Assembly (NCBI GenBank): GCA_002633005.1
Contig: NMRA01000603.1
Location: forward strand, 189,089-253,088
DNA: 64,000 bases
Source: Phoronis australis
Lineage: Eukaryota > Phoronida > Phoronidae
Direction: 5' to 3'
The position numbers were made by a program, and so were the translations under genes. Positions within the stretch are counted from its first letter, which is position 1. Every line of letters begins with the position of its first letter. Positions 13,601 through 25,600 of the stretch are shown here, piece by piece. The notes below the pieces were generated by a model. It did no database searches. It saw only the letters and a program-made list of their open reading frames with translations, and was not told the origin of the DNA.

Positions 13601-16600
13601 AGAGGAAAAAATAACGCTTCACCATCATTCCTGCTATTAGCGATTATGTCAATGCTCCTTTAAAAGATGGAAGAGGTAAGTTTTCTCATATTTGTTTTGT
13701 TTTCAGGATGCAGTTCAGCTTCAGAAAGAAATGCACAAGAAAAAGAAAGAGTTGGACAAGTTTGAAAAAGTAAGCTCTTTGTAATTTCATTCAGTGAAAA
13801 TTTTGAATAATTGCAGAAATTTAAATCCTCATACAGTGCAAGGTCGTATCTGAAGTGTATAACCCTCAGCCTGATCCATTGCACCAATCACCTGAAACCA
13901 TATTCATGTATAAGTGTACACGTATAGACATATGCCCAAATTATGACTGAGCTGGGGATATAAGGACCTGACTCCACGTTCTAGCAGTGGGGTCGTACAA
14001 CCTTGTTAACAGGAGGCAAACACTCAGACGCCTAGGTCACTTTGCCTACAGTGTTGCAAAGATAAGGAGAAATTTACTCCTTCCATGGTATATCATGTAA
14101 AAATTAAATGAATGTGATGCTAAATGTGTCATTATATTAAGTTAAAGTTCTATTCCAAAACACCACCAATCGAACATCAGGTAGGTGACACTGCATATGA
14201 CTTTAAAGTGAAATAATTTTTTAAAGCTCCACAACTGGTTCACAATCTGACAGGGAGAAGACGGGATTTGTCCGCAAACCTCTGGTCCCAGAATTTGTAG
14301 CCAACTTGCACCAGGGTTTTACAACTGTAGTGCACTGAACTCCATTTCTGTAACCAGATACGCCATTACTTTCATAAAAGTGTGAGACTTAAATTCATCA
14401 TTTGCTAATAGTGAGTTCTCCCTTATTCATGCAGACTTTCCCTTTCCAAACGTGCTAAATCTGCAAATGTTTGCGTTGTCTTTGTTTCCTCTGTATAAAA
14501 TATTCTTCTATTTGAATGCATTTATGCGTTACTAGTCATAGCATGTGACACTTTTCGTACATCCCCTTGTACCACCAAAAGAATACTGTTTACATCAGAG
14601 ATACTTTTATTTTGGAGTTTTGCTGTAACAAAATAACATTCCTGTCATGACAGCTAATTTAGCAGAAGTGTCTGGTAATTATGGTGGCAAAATTGTAATT
14701 ACAGATTGAATGACTAGGTCGCCTTGCTAAATTTCATGTTTTAACATCAATCTCTGTGATGAGATAAGGCTATTCTGATAATAAATTTGGCTCCCACCCA
14801 GCTGTCATAATTGAAAATTGTCATTTTTTCTGAATGCTTTTGGCTTGTACTGTTTGTAGTGTGCTCAAGTGGTAAATATTTCTAAACTCCAATGACTTCT
14901 ACTAAACTTTGGCAAAGTTTGAGTCTCAACACAATGGAACAGTTTTGTGTTGAAAGCAAGCTTTTGTTAGAGTCAAATTACGTCTCTGGTCACTCTGTAG
15001 TCGGTGGTTAGTTTAAAATTATTGGGTCTACCCATGAAATGAATTCTGCGCTACAATCAAGCCAGGAAATGTTGGAAGAGTTTATGATATTTATATATTT
15101 AGAATAGATTTGAAATGCATCGTCAGTGCCCTTTTGTAGAATTTTTAAAACACTTATTAATAAATAAAGTCACTTTCTGCAGAAAAGGCTGGGTTATGTA
15201 GACTTTGAAGTGACATGAGACATCTTGAACTTGTTAATAAATAAATTAACTAGTCAATGATTGGCAAGGATGGCACATTCAGGTCTGCGTGTGCGACATG
15301 GTTCGTCTTTTGTTGCCCCACATAATTACGTGACCTCTTATCACACGTGACTAGTGCGCCACCTGGGAGGACTCGTTATTCTGGTCGTGTGACGAGGAGG
15401 TAAACAGTGCATGACCTCGTTGTCGGCGTGAGGTTCGACTGTGTTGCATTGTGGCCTTTTTCTGAAAATAGCCTCATTGAGAAGTCATAGATAGTAGGCT
15501 CTAAATAGTCAACAACATTTTGATTACATTTTACTCACTTTTATTACATGAATTATTAATTTTTTTCTACAATTGTGTCATAATGGGGCAGCTGTAACAT
15601 CTTAGAAATGAAAATGCTGACCCTTACATTTATTTTTCACAAGTTTTGTTTTCCTAACCCTGATTGGCACCCATGTTTCTTATGGATTCGTTCACACCAA
15701 TACCATTCAGTTTCACTTGACTTCCTTTAGACACTGATCTGACTGTGGTATTTTGGGGTGATCATAATTTCACTGCAGAGGTTATTTTCATAAAAGGGTA
15801 TCGGTGTTCAGGTCGAGCTTGAGCCGTCAATTATGTTGTGGTCATGTTTAGTTACTGTAACAGTTACACATTTAGTATTTCTGCATGTTAAGAAACAATT
15901 CTGTTATCAGACTGCAAGAAGCCATGCTTTTGGTGTCTCATGCTCAGTTGCTGCCTTGTTGTCACAAAGTTTACAGTTCCTGTCAGTTGCCACTTACCTT
16001 TTGCTACTTAGTTTGGTGTCTTGTACTGTAGAAGTTGTGATTTTTATGCCTCCTTCTGGTGCCCCTTTTGGAGTCTTAGTTCTGATTTGTCCTCGTCTTG
16101 CCGTCGTTATTGGGCTGGCAATATGTACATTGCTTACCAGAAACAAGTTAACGTCAAAATTATTCTCCACTATATTGTTTTCCTTGTGGTAGTGCATGCT
16201 GGTTGTCTAGGTTGCGACATTCGTTGTCCATTAAGACATACTGTTGTTGACATTGTATCTAGCTTTTTGCCTTGTCTTGTTGTGTACGTTGCGTTTGTTA
16301 TTGTTGTAATCAAATGCTTCTTTAGTCATGAAGAGTCTGACCTGAATGCACTGCTGCGCCATCTGAAAGTAGGCATTCGTGTTCAAGTGCATCAGGTTTT
16401 AAAAAGTTGACGATTTTCAATCAAAATTTTTCAATCTTCACCGAAGTTGAGGTGAAAATCGGGAAGGAAAACTGTAAAGAAACAACCCTAAATCAATTTA
16501 AAGTTAGCTGGAAATATTTTCCTTCGAAATTTCACCCATTACAGGAGAAAAGTTTTCGTCAACTAGACCACAGAAACGTGTGAATGTGGAAATAGAAACC

Positions 16601-19600
16601 TTTTCATTGAAAACTTATGAAATTTCTGAGTTTCCTTGTTTGCTGATTTTCAAATGATTTTGTGTTTGTGTTTCTGTCTTCAATGTCATATTTTCACCAA
16701 TACATTCTTGAATCAAATTATGGCAAAATTCTCCAGCTTTCTTTTTCTGAAAACTGTTGTGTGACTAATATGATCCCACTCTAAGAATGAATTATTTACT
16801 TTTTGCTGACACTTAATCTGTGACAGAATTTTAACCTGACTGTTTGTTTTCTTCCTCTCCTTATTGGTTTTAGTAGAGCTGGTTCATAAATAGAGCATGT
16901 GGGTTAAAAGTTGCGGAGTCAGATGTTTTAGTAAAGACCTGTATCCAGAATTTAGTATGTCATTTAAGTTTCCGCATAAAGCTGGTGTGGATGTGACTAT
17001 ATTGATATCAGTAGCAATTCTAATCCCATCTGCAACTTTCTGCATTGCAGTTTAATTTTATATTGAAACTTCAGTGTTTGTTTTTGGCACCCACGCAGTT
17101 TGGCTGTCAACGATTCGTGAATATTTGCCAACTCTTTTCCATCATTTCTTGTTAAATCTTCTTGCACTGAATTTAGTCTTTCCAACTACCACAGTCACTG
17201 GATGTACCCGAGGGTGAGGAAACCCCCAAGAGACGAGGGCGCCCTCCAGTGGCCAGCAGTGAAGAGAGGAAGAAGCCTGGCCGAAAACCGAAGGCGAAGG
17301 AGGAAACACTGAAGGACCGATTGACGACCCTGTACAGATGTGTGCACGACTGTGAGGTGGGTTGAAGCTGGTGACCTGTCAGTGTGACTTGTGATTGATC
17401 GGTGGTTTGTCACTTGAACTGCTAATGAATAACATTGACATTCATTATGACCACATTCTCACCAGCCACATATCTTTAGCTGTGCATATTGATCCCTGGT
17501 AAATTCATTATTTTTAAACTAATAAAGAGTGAAATGTTTATTTTTTAAACGTCAAGGATTCAGATACCTATTGTAATATGTTGGTTGAGACGCCAATCTC
17601 ATTTGCTCCTGGATGAAGATTTGACATTTCATTACTTCTAATTGGTAATTTTGGAGTGTGAAATACCATGATGCAAGGCACAACTTAGGCATTTTCGCAT
17701 TTACCTAAGAGCTAACCCTAACACTAGACTTGACCAAATCCCTAATATTGTTCAAAATATGATCATGGTATTCAGATTTGCAATTTGATTTTGTGAGTTA
17801 TTTGATTTTAGTACCTATGGATATGAATTGTTGGCTTCTTTCTTGCAGGATGAGAACGAGCGTCCGTTGATTGACATTTTCATGTTCCTGCCATCCCAGG
17901 AACACTACCCAGACTACTATCAGGTGATCTCAGAGCCCATCGACATGGTAACCATCGAGGAGAAGATTGAACTGGACAAGGTAAGTGCACATGCACAGAC
18001 GATTCTGCTTTGTGTTGTTTTCCCATTGAGGTCACGCTGTCTAAGCTCCTGCGATAAGATTTATCCGTGTCAGGTGGTAACATAGTAGTTATCACTGAGC
18101 AGGAATATCACTTGAGTTACCCTCTGGCAGTGCAGGTGTTAGGTACTGAATGATTATTCTTTTGGCAACAACTGCTTGCAAAAACTCATCTCATGCAGGG
18201 TTTTCCTCCTTATTATTTTAGGAAGTCGACACGCAGTAGTTAATACTTGAGAAGAGAGTTTAGAAAATGGGTTAACATTCTTTGATTTTTTTCAGTTCAA
18301 ACAAGGAAGAACAAAGTTTTGGAATTTTCTTACATGATGTGTAGAATCATTTATTTGAAGACTGGCATAGTTGTGTAATTGCTAACTTCTTTGAATCGTT
18401 TTGGTGATGGCTATTGAAAACTGTTTCATCCAACGCGTGGTGACCGGCCAACACAATCTCGCACTACAGTGTCAGTAATTCAGCAATGTTTTCCACCTTA
18501 ACAGTACACGTGCGAGAGGGAGTTGATCAACAATTTCCGCCTCATGTTTAACAACGCGCGACACTACAACGAGGAGAATTCTCAAGTCTATCGCGATGCT
18601 GACACACTGGAGAAGACGTTGATGGCAAAGGTCAAGTCTCTTAATCCCTTGGTGGAGTCGCCGCGCTCAGCCAAAATATTTGGCAAAGGGTATGTAATCT
18701 ACGGTTATTGATTAATAACTTGCTTAGGGACAGGTCACAATTTTCACAATTCTCATAAGGCTTGTACAAAGCCTTTTTTTTGGATGTGTGAGAGGAGATT
18801 GAGACTTGTCACTAGTATTTTTGCTTTTGATCTCATGAACATTAACTGGCATTGCGGAAAGACAAAACTTTGGGATACTTTGAGACCCCTCCCAAGTTTT
18901 GGTGAAATGCTGCCTATAACTCCGATTGGGTTTCTGTAATTGACCGGTGGTCCCGATAGCTCATTGGACGAGAGCATCTGCACGGTTAGTGGAAAGTATA
19001 TGGGTCGAGGCCAATTCAGGACTGAGATCTTTTTGGACTTAATTGTATGTCACATGATGTTAACAGCATATGGCGTGTAAGAAGTTTGATAATTTTGAGA
19101 CCAATTTCATGTGAAAATTCATCTTTATCCAAAGGTGGCTTTTGTGGTGGAAGACATATAACCACTTGATTGGCTAGTTTGTAAAAACCATTAGTCACAT
19201 ATTTAGCACCCTGATGATGGAGGGGGCTGCCGAGATGTCAGGTAATCTGGTGTGGACGCTGTGCCGCAGTAGAAATGAAACTGTTGCACTAATGGTAAAC
19301 TCGAAATTCACTAGGTGTCGCATGTGGAGCAAAGAACGTTCCCTTAGAAAAACCTGTCTCTACGCAATTCACCTGTTTTGCTCATCACACAAACGACCCC
19401 ATGCTTATGAATTACTTTCTGCTCTCACTCTTTTGGCATGTCAAAAAGAGGTACATTTATTTATGAGCGCCACCTGTTGGATATCAAATCAGCGATTGCT
19501 GCCACTGATTGTCCATTACTTTTGTAGCCCAAAGCAGAAGTCTTTGTCCCCACTAGAACAAAAGCTACAGGATCTGTATGACTTTGTGAAGGATTTCAGC

Positions 19601-22600
19601 GACTCTAAAGGTCGGATACTTTCAGCTCCGTTTATCAAACTACCATCAAAGAATGTAAGTAATGGACATCTTTCTTAGCTCTAGATAAACCCGAAGCACA
19701 TTTCTTTATAATGTGTGAACACAGTTAGTTTGTGTAACTCTGGTTACTAATCTGTTGACAAGTCTCATTTTGTGTTGCTGCGCTTATTTGGTAAAGCTAT
19801 AACAGTGGCTTTAAAAAGTTGACCAAATGTCTTTTTATCAAAAACCGTTGAAAATTTTGCTGCATAAAATCATAAAATGGTTTATTCTTTTCTAAATTTG
19901 TCTACTCTTTTGAAACCTAGACACCTTTTAAGACATGTTTTACTTGAAATCAGTTTGTGTCATTGAATGCTCAGTTGTTTTCCTGATTCAAAGCCATCTT
20001 AATTTTAATTTTCTAGTCTAGTGACAAGCAATGATAAAAGTGGCATTTAGCAAACTAAAGAGCATTGTCTGTACGATAATCTTATTTCTGGGCAGCCAAA
20101 ATTAACGTTTTTAATCAAGTGTGTTCAGTACATGCTGCACATCACACAAAATGTCCTTGCTCATGTCACGTGACATATTTCAGGAGTATCCGGACTATTA
20201 TGAGGTGATTAAGAAGCCCGTTGACATGATACGCATCACACAGAAAATGACATCATCCATGTACTCTCACGTCGAGGACATGGTCGCCGACTTTGTGCAG
20301 ATGTTTGACAATGCCTGTAAATACAACGAGCCTGACTCACTCATCTACAAGGTCAGTGTAATTTTTCTGTCCATGTAAATTTCCACGTTTTTATTCTAAC
20401 TATTAAAACAGGTGCTCTGTCTGTGCATTGTTAGGGGTTTTTGCTACTTCAAAGTGCGCAAGAAAATTAATGAAACATCCAATTTGAGGCTCATCTTGGA
20501 TGTTTTGTAGAATCATTGTAAACTTGCAGCTTTTAATTTCCTTAAACTGTATTTGATCACAGTTGGAAAACAAGATTAAGCCTCAAATCACTTGTTCGAG
20601 GTAAATAATACCCATAGCTGTTGGTTTGTTATGTGCTTGTCTTGTGTTTGTCTTGTAATGCCCTGGACAGACGTTGACAGTGCCCTGCCGCACTCCTTCA
20701 AAGTATGACAAAATTCTGGCCAGAGTTGTTTGGTCAGCCAAACTTTTGTCTCAATGAATTTCTGTTTTTGTTGACGCTTTCTCCAAGTTTAATGTAACAT
20801 TACTGCAGCACCTAGCCGCTTGTTGACGTTTATTTGTGAATGGCCTTGCGCAGTAAGTTGTCGCGATTTCAACAAAGTGCCTAGAGCGACACCTGTTGAG
20901 GTTTTTCCAGTATCAATACATATTCCAGATAAAAAGAAATGATACTCATGTCTGTATGGCAAAACTCTGCGACATTGTCCAACTTGTTCTGGAAACTAAT
21001 TACTGTTAATCATGTGAAACTTTGTAAAAAGGACGTCGTTTACATCGTGATCATGTTTGTTCCAGGATGCTCTGACCCTACAGCGAGTGTGTCTGGAGAA
21101 GAAAGCTGACCTGGTGGAAGATGAAGACAGCGAAGTACCAGATGTGCAAGGAGTTGTTCAGGAGTTGATGAAAAACCTGTTTATATCCGTCTATAATTAT
21201 CAGGTGCGCCCCTTGTGGTTGGTATGAATTCATATCAGGCTGGTGATAAAGGAACATCAGTCTGATGTCAGTCTGATCATCATTTACGAAAACTTCTTGT
21301 TTATTATTGTTGAGTCATATGATAATCATAATTGTCTATAAAAAAATCTGTTGCCAGTGTATAAGAAATCATGATTTATGGTAAACCTTAGATGAGAAAT
21401 TATATCAACTGTAAATAACAAATTTGTATTAATTATTTGATACCATTCATATAATTGATAGGTATTGGTTCTTATGAACTCATAAGCAAAATGTCAAGAT
21501 CTTAGATACCCCAAACCGGAGTCGACGGTGTGGTATTTTGTTAGTTCTTGACTTTTTGAAAGAAGGAAATCTACCTGAGGAGAGTAAACATGATGCGAGA
21601 ATTTTTTATTTTACTGATTGCTAGGCAAATCATGTCATTCCAGACCTTTTTCCTTGTCTCTTCAGGTATTCAAAAAAATGGATCTTGCCTGAAATTGATG
21701 CAGGTGTTTTATTTTTAGTCGATTAATGCAGGTCTCAAAATGAGTTGGGGAATAGACCAAAGCCAACTAGACTGTTTGGCCTAAAGGAGAGAAAAGTGGA
21801 ACCTTGTTCGAGTCCCACTGTGACATACAGCTAGATCCCTAAGTCAGGTCTCTAGCTCCTCAGCCTGGTTTTATCTATATATGTTATGAGTAAAGCATTA
21901 AAATGGCTCCAAGTGATCAGTGCAGTGGGCCCACCCAAGCACCCTGCCTACATCTGGTAAATGTATGCCAGACCGCCTGCAGTTATTTATAGTATAAGTA
22001 CACTGTTCGTATGAATTCATGCTTGCCTTGGGTAGAATATTTGTGCTTTTGAAAAAGGGGACAGCAGTGAGTATGGAATCTGTTCTTGTTTCAAGGACGA
22101 CGATGGCCGTTGCTATAGCGACTCATTCGTAGATCTTCCAGCTGTTACGGAGGAGGAAGTTGAAGGGGAGGAGAAAAAGATCTTAAAGTGAGTGCTTCAG
22201 TCATTTGTTATTGTTGTACCATGCGCTTCCTTGTATAACATTATCGTTGGCTTACTGCCTGCCACCTGCTTTAAAGCTCCAATGTTTGATTCCCTTCAGT
22301 TTACCATCAACACACCAACTTTAAGTTTTTGGAGATAACTTTTTTGTTAACTGCTCATTGGGTGTGCCAGTAAATACTGTCATTGCCAGAAGCTTGGTAC
22401 TTGTTTTATTTAATATTAACTTCGTTATTTGTATCTTATTGGACAATTGTAGCTTGCACAGTCAAAGACTGCTTTACTGCAGTACACTTGATAGATAGTA
22501 TGTTGAAATCATATTGATTGATTTCAATTATTTGTAAAATAAATGTAACAAAGATGATAGTAGAGAAAACTATCATTGGTATCAATTTAAAAATATGTTG

Positions 22601-25600
22601 ATGCAGAGGTTGTTTAATTTGCAGGCATCACTTGACTTTCAATCAAGTCAAAAAGAATCTAGACTGGGTAAGTGTTCATTGTGTTGTGATTGTCATTAAT
22701 GCCATAAAGTGTTATGTGATGCAAGTTGTACCTAAATGTCATAGCGAGTTCCTGGTTGTACAAGTCTGATGCAGAAATACTATGCTAGTTCATAGTGATA
22801 GATTAGCACATCCGTAGTGAACGTTTAAAGATTGATGTTTGGCATGTGACATTTTTCAGGGTCGCTATCGCCGCATTGACAAGCTTCAGGAAGACATGTT
22901 TGCCGTGTTTGAGTACGCTCGCAACGTAAGCAGGACAGACTCACAGGTAGATATCCTTTAATGAGTTTGTTTCAATTTGATTTCACGGGATGTCAAAGAG
23001 AAAATATTGGAAAGTAATGAGAAGCGGACTATTCCTAATTTTAAACTGATTCAACTTTCATTAACTTCCATATGCCTTCATCTGTTCTTGTGACCCTTGC
23101 ACCTGGTATTTCACCATGGCAACCGTTATTTCCTGTAGCTTTATGAGGATGCCGTGGAGATGCAGACATTCTTCCTTCGGATCCGTGATGAGTTGTGCAA
23201 GAACGGTGAGCTTCTATTAACACCCGCCCTCAGTTATACGGACAAGCACCTACAGGTGGCGTTAGAGGAGCAGCGTCGTGAGAAGTTGCCGTTGGAGCAG
23301 AAGGAAGATGAAGATAAGAAGAGTCAGTGTGGGACTGAGGAGATGAACTCTGAGGAGGTGAGGGGNNNNNNNNNNNNNNNNNNNNNNNNNNNNNNNNNNN
23401 NNNNNNNNNNNNNNNNNNNNNNNNNNNNNNNNNNNNNNNNNNNNNNNNNNNNNNNNNGGTGAGAGAGGGACGAAGAGGGGTGAGGTTGAGGTGTGGTATG
23501 AGAATCATTACGAGACCTTGTTGTATAGTCTTTGATATCTGTTTCACAAATGTCCGCATTCTTCCTGCCAGGACGAACAGACAGAATCCAAGCCTGTGGG
23601 CGAGAACAGTGTGCAGTTCAAAGGTCAGACGTACTCTGTGGGCGACTTTGTGTTTATTGAGCCAAGGTAGGTCTTACTCAAATTCTATTCTAACGGGTCT
23701 TATATGGCAATACTTGACGAAGTTGTCAAGTATGATGATATATTTGGTGATTAAGGTGTTTGTGTTCCTCAGAATTCCTACGTAACTGTTATTTTTGTGG
23801 CCACTTTCTTGGCTAAATGCTGCCACAACAAATTACGATGTTGCATTTTAATATATTTTTTTAATAATTTCCAAAAACTTATTACAAATTTTGTAAAACA
23901 TTTCCCTGCTGACATCAAAATTTGTGTGAGTGCCTGGTGACAAATGAAACAAAATCATTTGAAAGTTGGACGCAAATTTTCTCTCCAAAATTTTCCGGTT
24001 TCTGACTATAAGACATTTCGTTGACATTTTTGAATTATTAAACTTCTTCGCTGTTCATTGATTTGGAATCTTGGTATTAAATGTATTCGTTATGATTCGT
24101 TTCAGGGAGAAGGCACTATACCCTCACATCTGCTGTATCGAGAGATTGTGGGAGGACGTAGAGGGTGTGCCCTGGTGCCATGGCAACTGGTTCTACCGGC
24201 CAAATGAGACATTCCACCTGGCTACTCGCAAGTTCTTGGAAAAGGCAAGTACCAGTGGTCAATGAGGTGTGAGGTGGTGTGTGATAAGAATGCAGAGGAT
24301 TTGATGGAACTGAACTCACCTGAAATCTGCTAAGGAGAGTGAAATTTATTCAGAGTAGCGCTGAGATCTGTCCTTGTCCTGGTTGGTGATTAGGGATTGG
24401 GTAATGGTCGGATTGAATATGCCTGCATTTCGAGAACCAGTTTTCTCCTCTGAGTAACGGGTATCAAACTGATTCACAAAATACGGGCACGTTATATCCG
24501 ACAGTGGCCAGGGATTGGGTATTAGTCAGGTGAAGCTAAGAAAGACTATCTGTATTTATGTAAGAGTGTAATTGAAGGGCTGTTTATTTGGGGTGAGTTC
24601 TGTAAAGCAAGTTTCTTGGGAGAAAAACATGTACAGCAACACTGAGCAAAGTCACTAGAGTAAAAAGTATTTTGTGAGTAACCTCGGAGATTTTACAGTC
24701 ACGTACATTAGCAAAATGGCTGGCCTTGAGGCAATAGGTCGATGAGGTTGCAATGTTCATTTGCGGTAGAAGTTTTCTATTTTCTGTTGGATACCTGAAG
24801 ATTTCTGGTGCAAGTGTCATATGAAGGTCATGCGTTTGCCGAACACACCCTTATATAGAGCCGTTATTCAGATAGGAGTCTTGTGGAATTTCTTGAATTC
24901 ATGCATTTATACAATTAAGTAAGGTCTTGGTGTCATTTGTGTCTCTTGCAAAATTTGAAGCTTCTCAATGTGTCTTGACTCTGCTTGATGTTCCACATAT
25001 TGTGTGATGAAAAAAATGTATCAATTACTGAATTATTATGCATGGTTTATTATGCTCTCCAGTATTCTGAATTGATCAGATTTACATTCATCATGGGACT
25101 GTTTCCGAATTCCCAGCAAACATAAAGTTTTGTGTAGTTCTTTTCAAAATACGGACATTTCCTTCACATGACGTTTGAGACAATTCCCTGGGAGATGAGT
25201 AATGCGATTGTTTTCTACTAGTCTTTTGTTTCAAACTTGTCTGTTCATTTGATTGTGCGTCCATTGTTGTAGGAAGTCTTTAAGAGTGACTTTTTTGACA
25301 GCTCACCTCTCACCAAGGTGATCGGGAAGTGTTATGTGATGTTTGTGAAGGAGTACTTCAAAAATCAGCCAGAGGTACGTAATTTTTCCATTGCTGCCCG
25401 GACTATGACCGTGTCCCTGTCCAGGGTCTGCTGCTCCATATCCAAAACCCTTTAATGTATGTTCATGAAATTTGACACACTTGTTCCTTCCATTGATGCA
25501 ACAGCACGAGCGAACTTTCGGACAGATTCGACCACAGTTGTGCCCCCTAGTACCATTTTTAGGTGCTTCCTACTATGTCTAACTGATTGGATAATTGTTA

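Noticed and set aside
15833-16410. Two overlapping 119- and 129-codon hydrophobic open frames in PBRM1 intron 11
   Set aside because: T-rich composition yields Leu/Phe/Val-rich frames by chance; no domain, no splice signals, and sits inside a clearly spliced intron.
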